Shown here: positions 33,573-42,653 of the stretch, piece after piece
How the letters are laid out: the number at the start of each line of letters is the position of its first letter
How positions within the stretch are numbered: position 1 is the stretch's first letter
Source of the DNA: Bacteroidota bacterium
Lineage (GTDB): Bacteria; Bacteroidota; Bacteroidia; Bacteroidales; GCA-2748055
Direction of reading: 5' to 3'
DNA: 43,762 nucleotides
Assembly (NCBI GenBank): GCA_024640885.1
Contig: JAHEEC010000027.1
Coordinates: 1-43,762 of the forward strand
Translations under genes and position numbers: made by a program
Notes under the pieces: generated by a model
The model's database searches: none
What the model was told of the DNA's origin: nothing
Seen by the model: only the letters and a program-made list of their open reading frames with translations

Positions 33573-34946
33573 ATGGATAAAACTGAGGTCATCCTGGTAT
33601 TCGATATTGGTAAAACCAATAAAAAGCTCCTGCTTTTCAACAGCGAACTTCTGGTGGTCCACCGGGAGGATGTGGTGATCGAGGAATCGATGGATGAGGA
33701 CGGATATCCCTGTGAAGATTCGGGGAGAATGGAACAATGGATCGATCTCACCTTAAATAAATTCCTGGATCACCCGGATTTTGAGATCAAGGGATTGAAT
33801 TTCAGCGCCTACGGTGCCACGCTCGCATTCCTTGACGGAGGGGGAAACCGGATCACGCCACTGTACAATTACCTGAAACCCATTCCAGGAAAGGTATTGG
33901 AAGGATTTTTTGAGAAATTTGGAGGTGAAGCGGAGTTTTGCAGGAAAACAGCCTCCCCGTTGCTTGGAATGCTCAATTCGGGATTGCAGGTATTGTGGCT
34001 GAAGAGGAATAAACCTGAAGCTTATGGCATGACCAGGCATATCCTGCATCTGCCCCAGTACCTCTCCTACAGGGTCACGGGCAGGATCACTTCAGAACAT
34101 ACCTCACTGGGGTGCCATACCATGATGTGGGATTTTGACCGCATGACATACCATCCCTGGCTCGGGGAGGAGGGAATCATCCTTCCTGAACCGGGGGAGG
34201 TCTCTGAAACGTTCATGGTAGAAATGGCAAACCGGCCCGTCAGGGTGGGGAAAGGGATCCATGACAGCTCTGCATCGCTGGCCCCGTTTATTCTGTCAGG
34301 CAGGGAGCCTTTTGTGCTGGTCTCCACCGGGACCTGGTGCATCAGCATGAACCCATTTAACCATGACCCCTTAACCGAGGCGGAGTTGAAACGAGATTGC
34401 CTCTGCTTCCTCAGCGTGAAACAGAGGGCAGTGAAATCGTCCCGTTTTTTCCTTGGCCGGATTCATGATCTGAATGTGGAATGGCTGGAATCATTCTTCA
34501 ATGTGAAGATGGGTTCATACAGATCGGTTGAGCCCGGTGCCGAAAAGATCCACGGAGCAATGATCTCCCGTGGTGATGACCGGCTCTTTTTCAGGGATGG
34601 CATCCCGGAAGGCTATTTGGACAGGAGCGTGGACCTGGACCGGTTTGTTTCATTCGGTGATGCGTACCTCCATCTGATGAAAGATCTCACTGCAGAGGTT
34701 GTGAGTTCCATTGACCTGATCCTCCCGGAGGATGACATTACACGTGAACTTTACATCACCGGGGGATTCACCAGGAATCCAATCTTTACGAGCCTTCTCG
34801 CTTCGGCTTATCCCGGTAAAAAAGTGTATACCGCGGAGATGGATGATGGAGCCTCTCTTGGAGCCGCCATGGTAATCGCAGACCAGATATGGGACCGGTG
34901 GGCTGATCCGCTTGAGTCAGGGCTCAGGAAGGTATCGGTACCATGA
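33573..34946 (+). CDS. FGGY carbohydrate kinase, probable rhamnulokinase
   Basis: The 457-residue kinase has the N-terminal phosphate-1 motif F-D-I-G-K-T-N-K-K, a central V-S-T-G-T-W-C-I-S (glycine-rich phosphate-2) segment and the C-terminal adenosine motif I-T-G-G-F-T-R-N-P. Between rhaA/aldolase and GH106 it should phosphorylate L-rhamnulose at O1. It is not close to E. coli RhaB in length or N-terminal sequence, so specificity rests on the operon. L-fuculose or a related ketose is the alternative. It starts 6 bp after the aldolase stop. Confidence 0.88.
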   Translation: MDKTEVILVFDIGKTNKKLLLFNSELLVVHREDVVIEESMDEDGYPCEDSGRMEQWIDLTLNKFLDHPDFEIKGLNFSAYGATLAFLDGGGNRITPLYNYLKPIPGKVLEGFFEKFGGEAEFCRKTASPLLGMLNSGLQVLWLKRNKPEAYGMTRHILHLPQYLSYRVTGRITSEHTSLGCHTMMWDFDRMTYHPWLGEEGIILPEPGEVSETFMVEMANRPVRVGKGIHDSSASLAPFILSGREPFVLVSTGTWCISMNPFNHDPLTEAELKRDCLCFLSVKQRAVKSSRFFLGRIHDLNVEWLESFFNVKMGSYRSVEPGAEKIHGAMISRGDDRLFFRDGIPEGYLDRSVDLDRFVSFGDAYLHLMKDLTAEVVSSIDLILPEDDITRELYITGGFTRNPIFTSLLASAYPGKKVYTAEMDDGASLGAAMVIADQIWDRWADPLESGLRKVSVP

Positions 34947-34979
34947 TTGATTATTTTGCCATTCTTAAACCTGATTCAG

Positions 34980-37757
34980 ATGAAATCGACGCATTTTTTA
35001 TGGCTGGGAGCCATTCTGTTGATCACCCTGGCCTGTGACCGGGCTAAACCGGTTGAGCGTGCTGCCTGGCCTCCTGTAACCAGGGAGTCAAAACCCTGGA
35101 CCCGCTGGTGGTGGATGGGTAGTGCTGTGGATTCGTTGAATATCTCAGGCCTGATGGATCAGTATGCCCGGGCAGGATTCGGGGGTGTAGAGATTACCCC
35201 CATCTATTCGGTGAGGGACCAGGATGAAAAGGAGATCAGATTCCTTTCGCCGCGATGGATGCAGATGCTGGAATTCACCGTGCAGGAGGCAGAAAGGGTC
35301 GAAATGGGGGTGGACATGAACCTGGGTACAGGTTGGCCCTTTGGCGGCCCCATGATCACAAGGGATTTTGCAGCCGGCAAGCTGGTGGTAATCCACCATG
35401 AAATAGAGGATGGAGCGGCCCCGGTTGAACCCATGGTGATCCTGGACCCTGCCCGCCGGGCGGAGGGCCTGGAAGTGGAAGCCATCGTGGCATACGGTCA
35501 AAATGGCCAGATCCTGCAGCTGCAGGGGTTGCTGGACCAGGAAGGGAACCTTCAATGGCAACCTGAAATTGGGAAATGGGACCTTTATATATCCTGCTGC
35601 GGGAAAACCGGACAGCTTGTTAAGCGTGCGGCTCCTGGCGGGGAGGGATACTCACTCGATCACTTCTCCAGGGAGGGTGTGGAGCTTTATTTGGACCATT
35701 TTGACCGGGCCCTGCCTGACCACTCGGGGGTCAGGGCATTCTTTAACGACAGCTACGAAGTGTACAGTGCAAGCTGGACCCCAGGGCTGTTTGAAGAATT
35801 TCAGGAACGAAGGGGTTATGACCTGAGGGACCATATCCGGGAGCTCACCTCAGATGAGAACCCGGAACAGGCTGCAAGGGTAAAATGTGATTACAGGCAG
35901 ACCCTCTCCGAGCTCCTGTTGGAGCACTTTACAGAACCCTGGACCCAATGGGCTCACCGCAAGAACGGGCTCACCCGGAACCAGGCCCACGGATCGCCGG
36001 CAAATCTCCTGGATCTCTATGCAGCGGTGGATATTCCTGAATGTGAAACCTACGGGCACACGCGGTATGCAATTGACGGGCTGCGGCAGGACAGCAGCGA
36101 CAGGACCAACGTGGAGCCAGATCCATTCATGTTAAAACTGGCCACTTCGGCAGCCCATATTTCGGGTAAGCGACTGATTTCCAATGAAACCTTTACCTGG
36201 CTAGGGGAGCATTTCAGAGTTCCCCTCTCCCAGTGCAAACCAGAAGCTGAAGAGGCATTCCTGGCAGGAATCAATCATATATTCTACCATGGGACCACTT
36301 ATTCACCACGGGAGGATTCCTGGCCAGGATGGTTATTTTACGCTTCCACGAACTTTGCCCCTTCAAACAGTTTCTGGCCCCACCTGGCAGGATTGAACAA
36401 CTATGTGACACGGTGCCAGTCCATGCTCCAGTCGGGGCAGCCCGAAAACGAGCTCCTTGTATACTGGCCCATCTATGACACCTGGAGCGATCCGGGGGGG
36501 CTGGAAAAGCAGCTTTCGGTCCACAATATTGAATCGTGGCTGGATTTTCCGGGAATAAAGGAGATGACCGCCAGCGGGTATACCTTTGATTTCATCTCGG
36601 ACCGGTGGCTGGGAGAGTGCAGCGTATCCGGTGGCAGGATCCGAACTTCCCCTGAAAGCCTTCCCTACAAGGCCCTGATCGTTCCCCGGTGCATCCATAT
36701 GCCCACAGAAACTATTACAGGGATCCTGGAAATGGCAAGGAACGGGGCAACGGTGATCTTCGAGCAACTTCCCATGGATGTTCCAGGATTCCTTGAGTTT
36801 GAAACCCGAAGGGCAACACTGACATCCCTGCTTGATGAGGTCACATTCATGGAAACAGGGGAAGGGATCTCAGAATCTAAAGTGGGGAATGGGTCGATCC
36901 TCCAATCCCCAAACCTGGAGAGGGCGCTTGCGCGTGCGGGAATTAAACCCGAAAGAATCAATGATTTCGGATTGAAGTATGCCCGCCGTACACTTGAGGA
37001 TGGAAAGATCTACTTCCTGGTGAACCATTCCTCAGAGGCCATTGATACCCTGTTGCCCATCAATGACCCGGCCCGGGCAGTGGAGATCATGGACCCCCAG
37101 AGTGGTGCCCATGGCCTAGCGGGTATTGTAACACAGGATGAAGAGATCCTGATCAGGGTGCAGCTGGCATCCGGCGAAGCACTTTTCCTGAGGACCTTCC
37201 ATGGCAAACCGCCCCGCTCCGGTACCTGGGAATATTTCATTCCAAAAGGTCCGCCAATGGAAATCGCGGGAAACTGGAAGCTGAGTTTTTCAGGCGGGGG
37301 GCCCTTCATTCCAGCGGATCGAGTGTTGGGATATCCTGTGGTCTGGACCGGTGCGGGGGACAGCATCACGGACAATTATTCCGGAATGGGTGTTTACGAG
37401 GCCACTTTTGAGATGGAGGAACCCGCGGCAGACCAGTACCTCCTGGATCTTGGAACAGTGTATGAAAGCGCAAGGGCCTGGTTGAACGGGGAGGAGCTGG
37501 GGATACTCTTCAGCAATCCCTTCTCCATCAAAACAGGGGGTGCCCTGAAGGCCGGCAAGAATGAGTTGAGAATTGAAGTGGCCAACCTGATGGCCAACCG
37601 GATCAGGTACCTGGAGTTGAAAGGGATCCCCTGGAAGAAATTCAATGACATCAATTTTGTAAACATCCAGTACGAACCTTTTGATGCATCCTCCTGGGAG
37701 CCCATGAAATCGGGCCTGGAGGGGCCTGTCAGGCTGATCCCGATGATGAAAGATTGA
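34980..37757 (+). CDS. GH106 alpha-L-rhamnosidase lipoprotein
   Basis: This 925-residue enzyme has a lipoprotein signal with lipobox L-I-T-L-A-C (Cys at 19). The family opening P-W-T-R-W-W-W-M-G-S-A-V-D follows, with the G-F-G-G-V-E-I-T-P-I segment. GH106 enzymes cleave terminal alpha-L-rhamnose with inversion. A conserved Glu403 in S-N-E-T-F-T-W is in the expected catalytic region, though I do not assign acid and base individually. The C-terminus (about 780-925) is a GH2-like jelly-roll with the R-A-W-L-N-G-E-E-L-G motif. A TTG at 34947 would extend the frame, but the lipobox requires ATG 34980. It is 33 bp after the kinase in the rha operon, so the enzyme supplies rhamnose to RhaA. Confidence 0.92.
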   Translation: MKSTHFLWLGAILLITLACDRAKPVERAAWPPVTRESKPWTRWWWMGSAVDSLNISGLMDQYARAGFGGVEITPIYSVRDQDEKEIRFLSPRWMQMLEFTVQEAERVEMGVDMNLGTGWPFGGPMITRDFAAGKLVVIHHEIEDGAAPVEPMVILDPARRAEGLEVEAIVAYGQNGQILQLQGLLDQEGNLQWQPEIGKWDLYISCCGKTGQLVKRAAPGGEGYSLDHFSREGVELYLDHFDRALPDHSGVRAFFNDSYEVYSASWTPGLFEEFQERRGYDLRDHIRELTSDENPEQAARVKCDYRQTLSELLLEHFTEPWTQWAHRKNGLTRNQAHGSPANLLDLYAAVDIPECETYGHTRYAIDGLRQDSSDRTNVEPDPFMLKLATSAAHISGKRLISNETFTWLGEHFRVPLSQCKPEAEEAFLAGINHIFYHGTTYSPREDSWPGWLFYASTNFAPSNSFWPHLAGLNNYVTRCQSMLQSGQPENELLVYWPIYDTWSDPGGLEKQLSVHNIESWLDFPGIKEMTASGYTFDFISDRWLGECSVSGGRIRTSPESLPYKALIVPRCIHMPTETITGILEMARNGATVIFEQLPMDVPGFLEFETRRATLTSLLDEVTFMETGEGISESKVGNGSILQSPNLERALARAGIKPERINDFGLKYARRTLEDGKIYFLVNHSSEAIDTLLPINDPARAVEIMDPQSGAHGLAGIVTQDEEILIRVQLASGEALFLRTFHGKPPRSGTWEYFIPKGPPMEIAGNWKLSFSGGGPFIPADRVLGYPVVWTGAGDSITDNYSGMGVYEATFEMEEPAADQYLLDLGTVYESARAWLNGEELGILFSNPFSIKTGGALKAGKNELRIEVANLMANRIRYLELKGIPWKKFNDINFVNIQYEPFDASSWEPMKSGLEGPVRLIPMMKD

Positions 37758-37772
37758 TGGACTCTCGCCGAA

Positions 37773-38432
37773 TCACCAGTCAAGGACCCCGGGAATCGTA
37801 TCCCCCAGGCCCTGGGCAATCCAGTCCGCCTCTGAAAGGGCCGCCGCGGGGAAAGAGGTCGTGAGGGCCAGTACGCGTGCTCCGGCAGCTTTCCCGGCGG
37901 CCACTCCGCTGATGGCATCCTCAATGACCAGGCATTCAGGGGGATTCACTCCCAGCATATGAGCTGCCTTCAGGAATATGTCAGGTGCCGGTTTTTTATG
38001 CACAATATCCAACCCGCTTACGATGGCGTGAAAGGTTGATTCAGGGATGCCAATCTCAGCCAGGTTGACCGAAATTTTCACCCGGTCTGCACTGGATGCC
38101 ACCGCCAGTTTGAGTCCCCTCCCTAGGCAGGTGTCGATAAACGGGATCACCCCTTCAAACGGGGCGAGTTTCCCTGCCACCAGCCCGGCATAGATCTGGT
38201 AGGTTCGTGCCTTGTCCCTTTCCAATTCGAAAGGGATCCGGTTTTTTTCTGCCACCCCCCCCAGGTAGCGGTTTTCCCCCATGCCCGTAAACTCCACAAA
38301 ATCCTCTGCATCCACTGTGTACCCCTTCTCCCTGAACATCTCGATCCCAGCCTGGCAAATATAGGCTTCCGAATCCAGGAGCACCCCATCCATGTCAAAC
38401 AGCACCGCTTTTAACCTTTGTCTGTGATCCAT
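37773..38432 (-). CDS. HAD-superfamily sugar-phosphatase/beta-phosphoglucomutase-like
   Basis: The 219-residue HAD subfamily IA protein has motif I D-M-D-G-V-L-L-D (from residue 13), motif II S-S-A-D (about 116), the conserved Lys in H-K-K-P-A-P-D and motif III V-I-E-D-A-I-S-G-V. The D-x-D nucleophile and acid suit both sugar-phosphate phosphatases and beta-phosphoglucomutase. The cap region is in the usual place after motif I. It is convergent with the GH106 gene (15-bp gap). Its start is 23 bp from an operator-like palindrome shared with the next Gfo/Idh gene, so joint control is possible. Confidence 0.88.
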   Translation of the reverse strand: MDHRQRLKAVLFDMDGVLLDSEAYICQAGIEMFREKGYTVDAEDFVEFTGMGENRYLGGVAEKNRIPFELERDKARTYQIYAGLVAGKLAPFEGVIPFIDTCLGRGLKLAVASSADRVKISVNLAEIGIPESTFHAIVSGLDIVHKKPAPDIFLKAAHMLGVNPPECLVIEDAISGVAAGKAAGARVLALTTSFPAAALSEADWIAQGLGDTIPGVLDW

Positions 38433-38443
38433 CCTTTTCCGGG

Positions 38444-38475
38444 TTGATTAATTAGTAAATATAATGTTATATTTA
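38444..38475 (+). promoter_or_regulatory. Promoter with 20-bp operator-like inverted repeat before Gfo/Idh gene
   Basis: TTG at 38444-38446 and TATATTTA at 38468-38475 (7 of 8 to TAnnTTTG) are 21 bp apart. Covering spacer and -7 is the near-palindrome TAAATATAATGTTATATTTA (38456-38475): 9-bp arms with a TG centre. A protein bound there would block polymerase. It lies in the 127-bp divergent gap between the HAD gene and the 38560 Gfo/Idh gene; nothing else distinctive is seen in the gap. Confidence 0.6.
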
Positions 38476-38559
38476 GGTTCCAATGAACTTATTATTCACC
38501 CCGGTAGAACCTCCCGGATCACTTGCAGACGGGGGTTGTATTGGACAAAGTTACCTAGC

Positions 38560-39939
38560 ATGGAAAACAGAAGAACATTCATTAAAAAGTCGGCGCTGAC
38601 CACCGCCGGGATAACCCTCGGGGCCACAGCCATTTCGGCGAAATCCTACGGCAGGATCCTGGGAGCCAACGACCGTGTAAATATGGCGGTAATCGGATTG
38701 AGAAGCAGGGGCAGGGATCATTTGGATTCCTTCTCAGGCCTCTATGATTCAGGTGTTTTTGTTAAGACGGTATGTGATGTGGATACACAGTTTTTCGATG
38801 CATCCATCAGCATGGTCGCCGAAAACCAGAAAGGGAAGAGACCCGGGGCCGTGCAGGATATGCGCAGGGTGTTCGAGGATCCGGAGATCCATGGGGTGTC
38901 CATTGCCACTCCCAACCACTGGCACGCCCTGGCGGCCATCTGGGCCATTCAGGCAGGAAAACATGTCTACGTTGAAAAGCCAAGTTCCCACAACATCTGG
39001 GAAGGCAGAAAGATGGTAGAGGCAGCCAGAAAATACGGGAGGATCGTACAGGTTGGCTTTCAGAACCGTTCCATCAGCAATGTGATACAGGCAATGAATT
39101 TTCTTCATGACGGGGGAATCGGCGAAGTCTTTATGGCACGGGGAACCTGTTTCAAACCAAGGGATTCTTTCGGGATATCACCGGACACGGAAGCACCTTC
39201 AACCCTGGATTACGATATGTGGCTGGGGCCCGCAAGCTACCGCCCGTACAACGAAAAGAGGGGCCATTACAACTGGCACTGGCACTGGAATACCGGGAAT
39301 GGAGACACGGGGAACCAGGGGCCCCACCAGTTTGATATTGCCCGCTGGGGTCTGAATAAGAAAGAGCACCCTGTAAAGGTGCAATCCATGGGGGGGATCT
39401 TTGGAATCTCACCATCGGAGTGCTCACAGGAGACCCCCAATACACAGACCTCCATTTTCGAATATGAGGATGGAAAGATCCTGGAATTTGAAACCCGGGG
39501 GCGTTACACCAATGCAGAATCCAACGAGCGCATCATGATCGGGAACCTGTTTTATGGCACTGATGGATGGCTGGAGGTGAACGGGTCCAGCTGGAAAGCC
39601 TACAGGGAACGGGAGGAAGAGCCTTTTGCAGGCTCGGGGATGGAAGCCCAGGGAGCTGCAGTGGGAGGTGACAAGACCTTCAGGGCAGCGCCGACAAGCG
39701 GGGGACACTTTGAGAACTTTATTGATGCCATTCGTTCGGGTGACCATTTTGACCTGAAGTGCGATATCCTTGAGGGACATATGTCCACAGCACTGCCCCA
39801 CCTTGGCAATATAGCCTACAGGGTTGGAGAGACCCTGGAATTCAACGGGGAGTTTGAGCAGTTTATCGACAACAGCGAAGCGAATATGCTGTTGTCCCGG
39901 AAATACAGGCATCCTTACGTGGTTCCCCAAATCGTATAA
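38560..39939 (+). CDS. Tat-exported Gfo/Idh/MocA oxidoreductase
   Basis: The 459-residue protein has a Tat signal (N-R-R-T-F-I-K-K then a small-residue helix). Its Rossmann motif is M-A-V-I-G-L-R-S-R-G, followed by P-N-H-W-H-A (118-123) and catalytic E-K-P with Lys140 (Y-V-E-K-P-S-S-H-N). The substrate-side region reads G-N-Q-G-P-H-Q-F-D-I-A-R-W-G, unlike the T-D-W-G-V-H form of the 25186/41325 pair, so substrate preference may differ. ATG at 38560 is chosen over a frame opening at 38464, which would put the promoter palindrome inside coding sequence. A DUF1080 lipoprotein follows after 4 bp, again pairing oxidoreductase and DUF1080. Confidence 0.93.
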   Translation: MENRRTFIKKSALTTAGITLGATAISAKSYGRILGANDRVNMAVIGLRSRGRDHLDSFSGLYDSGVFVKTVCDVDTQFFDASISMVAENQKGKRPGAVQDMRRVFEDPEIHGVSIATPNHWHALAAIWAIQAGKHVYVEKPSSHNIWEGRKMVEAARKYGRIVQVGFQNRSISNVIQAMNFLHDGGIGEVFMARGTCFKPRDSFGISPDTEAPSTLDYDMWLGPASYRPYNEKRGHYNWHWHWNTGNGDTGNQGPHQFDIARWGLNKKEHPVKVQSMGGIFGISPSECSQETPNTQTSIFEYEDGKILEFETRGRYTNAESNERIMIGNLFYGTDGWLEVNGSSWKAYREREEEPFAGSGMEAQGAAVGGDKTFRAAPTSGGHFENFIDAIRSGDHFDLKCDILEGHMSTALPHLGNIAYRVGETLEFNGEFEQFIDNSEANMLLSRKYRHPYVVPQIV

Positions 39940-39943
39940 CAGG

Positions 39944-40555
39944 ATGAGCGCAATCAGGGGTATTTCAGGGGTATTGGTGGCCCTTCTTCTGGCCACCGGT
40001 TGCAGCGACAAATCAGTGAATCTTTTTGATGGCAAAACCCTGGAGGGCTGGAATTGTGATCCGGTGGAAAGTGCTTTACACTGGAGCGTGGTTCAGGGGG
40101 AACTGGTGGGGGAGAATGAGGACCTGGAGCCATCTATTCTTTGGACCACCGCTTCCTACCGTGACTTTGAGCTGGATCTCGATTACATTGCCCTCACAAA
40201 GGATTTCGATTCGGGTGTTTTTATCCGGGGAGAGAGCCACCAGGTACAGATCGGTATATCAAGGTCCCTGCAAAAGGACATGACCGGTTGTATTTACGCC
40301 CCCGTGGATGAGCTGGGGAGCTATCCGGGCCAGACAGACAAAGTGGAGGCATTTCATCATACCGGGGAGTGGAACCACTTGAAAGTGGTTGTCTCCGGCA
40401 GGCAGATCCGGACCCTCCTCAATGGAGAGCCCTTCGTGGATTACCAGGCCGTCCATATTCCCGATGAGGGAGCGTTGGGACTCCAGCTTCACGGAGGTGT
40501 GCACATGGGCATAAAATTCAGGAATATCAGGCTGAAACCGGTTACCGCTGAATAA
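39944..40555 (+). CDS. DUF1080 (3-keto-disaccharide hydrolase family) lipoprotein
   Basis: This 203-residue lipoprotein has the lipobox L-A-T-G-C near residue 20 and a compact DUF1080 domain. The domain starts V-N-L-F-D-G-K-T-L-E-G-W, with F-D-S-G-V-F-I-R-G-E in the middle and G-x-L-G-L-Q-L-H-G-G-V-H-M-G-I-K-F-R-N-I-R at the end. It is shorter than the two other DUF1080 proteins here. ATG at 39944 is 4 bp after the Gfo/Idh stop and gives the lipoprotein signal; a longer frame opens inside the preceding gene. Its last 14 bp overlap the convergent hypothetical gene. Confidence 0.9.
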   Translation: MSAIRGISGVLVALLLATGCSDKSVNLFDGKTLEGWNCDPVESALHWSVVQGELVGENEDLEPSILWTTASYRDFELDLDYIALTKDFDSGVFIRGESHQVQIGISRSLQKDMTGCIYAPVDELGSYPGQTDKVEAFHHTGEWNHLKVVVSGRQIRTLLNGEPFVDYQAVHIPDEGALGLQLHGGVHMGIKFRNIRLKPVTAE

Positions 40556-41198
40556 AAGTCAGGTCAGGGTCAGCCATAATGCTGGCGTTCAGGTCTTCCA
40601 GTGACTTCCTCAAAGCCCTCTGGTTTGCGATTCGCGTGGATGAGTTGTAGAGTGTCAGGAGCATTCTACCCCTGCCCACCCCGCGGTGTGTGGCCACTTT
40701 TTGATCCCGGGCATCGAAGATGGAAGCCTCCACTTCCAAATCGGTAATGGCAGTGGAGTATGGAATGCCGAAGAGTGTTCCCAGTCCGAAGGTAAGGACC
40801 CCGATGACCGTCCCCACGTTGATCCGGTTGTGCTCGCGAAAGTAGATAATGCTCATTTCAATCTGCCCGGCTGAGCCATCCCCCGGTGCCACAAGCTGTT
40901 CATCCATATAGAATTCAAGGAACCGGGCTGCATCCGTCACCCTGGCATCGGATATAAAACTCATGGAGGTCTGTTCCATTTTGTGTTCATCATACCCGGT
41001 GATCTCTGTGGTAAAGACATCTCCCACGGTCAGGTAGGTATTTGAGAGTTCTTCCATATTGATATACATCTCCATAGAGGGAAGGCGATAGGCATTTTCA
41101 AATGGGAAGGTAAAGACCGATTTTTGAGCATTTATTGCTGTCCAGGAGGTGACTAGCAATAACGCGACCTGCGGTATATATTTCAGTTTCATGTCCAA
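40542..41198 (-). CDS. Exported hypothetical protein with central hydrophobic segment
   Basis: The 218-residue protein has a signal peptide (V-A-L-L-L-V-T-S-W-T-A-I-N-A-Q). A Gly-rich hydrophobic segment lies at about residues 127-146 (V-G-T-V-I-G-V-L-T-F-G-L-G-T-L-F-G-I-P). The following V-E-A-S-I-F-D-A-R-D-Q-K-V-A part resembles periplasmic lipoprotein-like beta folds, but I recognise no family. ATG at 41198 or 41192 are both possible. Its 3' end overlaps the convergent DUF1080 gene by 14 bp. It may be unrelated to the sugar genes around it. Confidence 0.75.
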   Translation of the reverse strand: MDMKLKYIPQVALLLVTSWTAINAQKSVFTFPFENAYRLPSMEMYINMEELSNTYLTVGDVFTTEITGYDEHKMEQTSMSFISDARVTDAARFLEFYMDEQLVAPGDGSAGQIEMSIIYFREHNRINVGTVIGVLTFGLGTLFGIPYSTAITDLEVEASIFDARDQKVATHRGVGRGRMLLTLYNSSTRIANQRALRKSLEDLNASIMADPDLTFIQR

Positions 41199-41324
41199 TG
41201 GGTTTTGAGGTGATCATATAGAAAATGCAATGCAAAATCTGTTCCGCAATTCATCGGGGAGGGGATTCATTCCGGTTTGAACATTTATTTCGCTATTTTT
41301 ATGAATGTAAAATTTTTACCTGCC

Positions 41325-42647
41325 ATGAAGAGAAGATCATTTATCCGGAAAAGTACCACCGCCCTTGCGGCCACTTCTGTCCTTTCATCATTCCCCGGGA
41401 CTGCTTATGCATCCTCCAGGATATTAGGTTCCAACGATCGTGTGCGCATCGGCGCCATTGGTGTGAATGGAATGGGCATGTCGGACCTGAAGTCATTTCT
41501 AAAAATGGAGGGGGTGGAATGTGTGGCCATTTGTGATGTGGACCGCACCGTTCTTGAGAAACAGGCAGCTGAGGCCACAGCAATTCAGGGTAAAGCACCG
41601 AAATTATACAGTGATTATCGCAAGTTGCTTGAGCATAAGGACCTGGATGCGGTCATCATCGGGACGCCTGACCACTGGCATTGCATGCCCATGGTGCATG
41701 CCTGCCAGGCCGGTCTGGATGTGTACGTGGAAAAACCCATTGCCAATTCCATTGAGGAGATTGACCTGATGATCGCTGTCCAGAAGAAGTATGGCAGCGT
41801 GGTCCAGGTGGGACAGTGGCAACGGAGTGATCCGCACTGGCAGAATGCCGTTGATTTTGTTCACAGCGGTAAACTGGGGAAGATCCGAACCGTCAAGTCA
41901 TGGGTTTACCTGGATTGGAAATTCAGGCTGCCGGTAGAACCCGACGGCCCCGTACCTGAGGGTGTGGATTATGATTTCTGGCTCGGTCCGGCCCCCAAAA
42001 GGCCCTTCAACATCAACCGGTTTCATTTTAACTTTCGCTGGTACTGGGATTATGCAGGTGGACTGATGACCGACTGGGGGGTGCACCTATTGGACTATGC
42101 ACTTTACGGGATGAATCAATATGTGCCCAAATCGGTCATGTCCTCCGGGGGAAAATATGCATTTCCTGAGGATGCCAGGCAGACTCCCGATACCCAGTAT
42201 GCCATTTACGAGTTTGACAACATCGGTCTCATATGGGAATCCACCCTGGGCATTGGGCTGGGAAATTATGGACGGGCCCACGGGGTGGCTTTTGTGGGTG
42301 AAAACGGCACCCTGGTGGTGGACAGGCAGGGTTGGGAGGTGATTGCCGAAAAGCCCGGAGGGACACCAAGGATGGAATCGGTTCCCCTGGTTGAGAAATC
42401 GGGAGCCAGCGGACTGGACCTGCATGTGAAAAATTTCCTGGATTGCATGAAGACAAGGGAAACGCCCAAAGCCAGCATTGAGATTGGCGGACATATCGCA
42501 CGGGTGGCCCAGCTGGGGAACATTGCGCTCAGAACGGGACGGAAAATTTTCTGGGACGGTGAGAAAGGAGAGATCGTGGGGGATCCGGAAGCCAGCAAAC
42601 TTACCCGGTCCAACTACCGGTCACCCTGGGTGCTGCCATCCCTATAG
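41325..42647 (+). CDS. Tat-exported Gfo/Idh/MocA oxidoreductase
   Basis: The 440-residue protein has a Tat signal (K-R-R-S-F-I-R-K) with a possible cleavage after A-Y-A. The Rossmann motif is I-G-A-I-G-V-N-G-M-G, followed by P-D-H-W-H-C and catalytic E-K-P with Lys137 (Y-V-E-K-P-I-A-N-S). The later G-G-L-M-T-D-W-G-V-H-L-L-D is shared with the 25186 gene, of which it is a paralogue. ATG at 41325 is chosen for the twin-arginine signal; a TTG at 41277 would add 16 unrelated residues. The 126-bp gap upstream holds a weak TATTTTTA (41294-41301) but no well-spaced -33. It is convergent with the GntR gene (6-bp gap). Confidence 0.92.
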   Translation: MKRRSFIRKSTTALAATSVLSSFPGTAYASSRILGSNDRVRIGAIGVNGMGMSDLKSFLKMEGVECVAICDVDRTVLEKQAAEATAIQGKAPKLYSDYRKLLEHKDLDAVIIGTPDHWHCMPMVHACQAGLDVYVEKPIANSIEEIDLMIAVQKKYGSVVQVGQWQRSDPHWQNAVDFVHSGKLGKIRTVKSWVYLDWKFRLPVEPDGPVPEGVDYDFWLGPAPKRPFNINRFHFNFRWYWDYAGGLMTDWGVHLLDYALYGMNQYVPKSVMSSGGKYAFPEDARQTPDTQYAIYEFDNIGLIWESTLGIGLGNYGRAHGVAFVGENGTLVVDRQGWEVIAEKPGGTPRMESVPLVEKSGASGLDLHVKNFLDCMKTRETPKASIEIGGHIARVAQLGNIALRTGRKIFWDGEKGEIVGDPEASKLTRSNYRSPWVLPSL

Positions 42648-42653
42648 ACGGGC

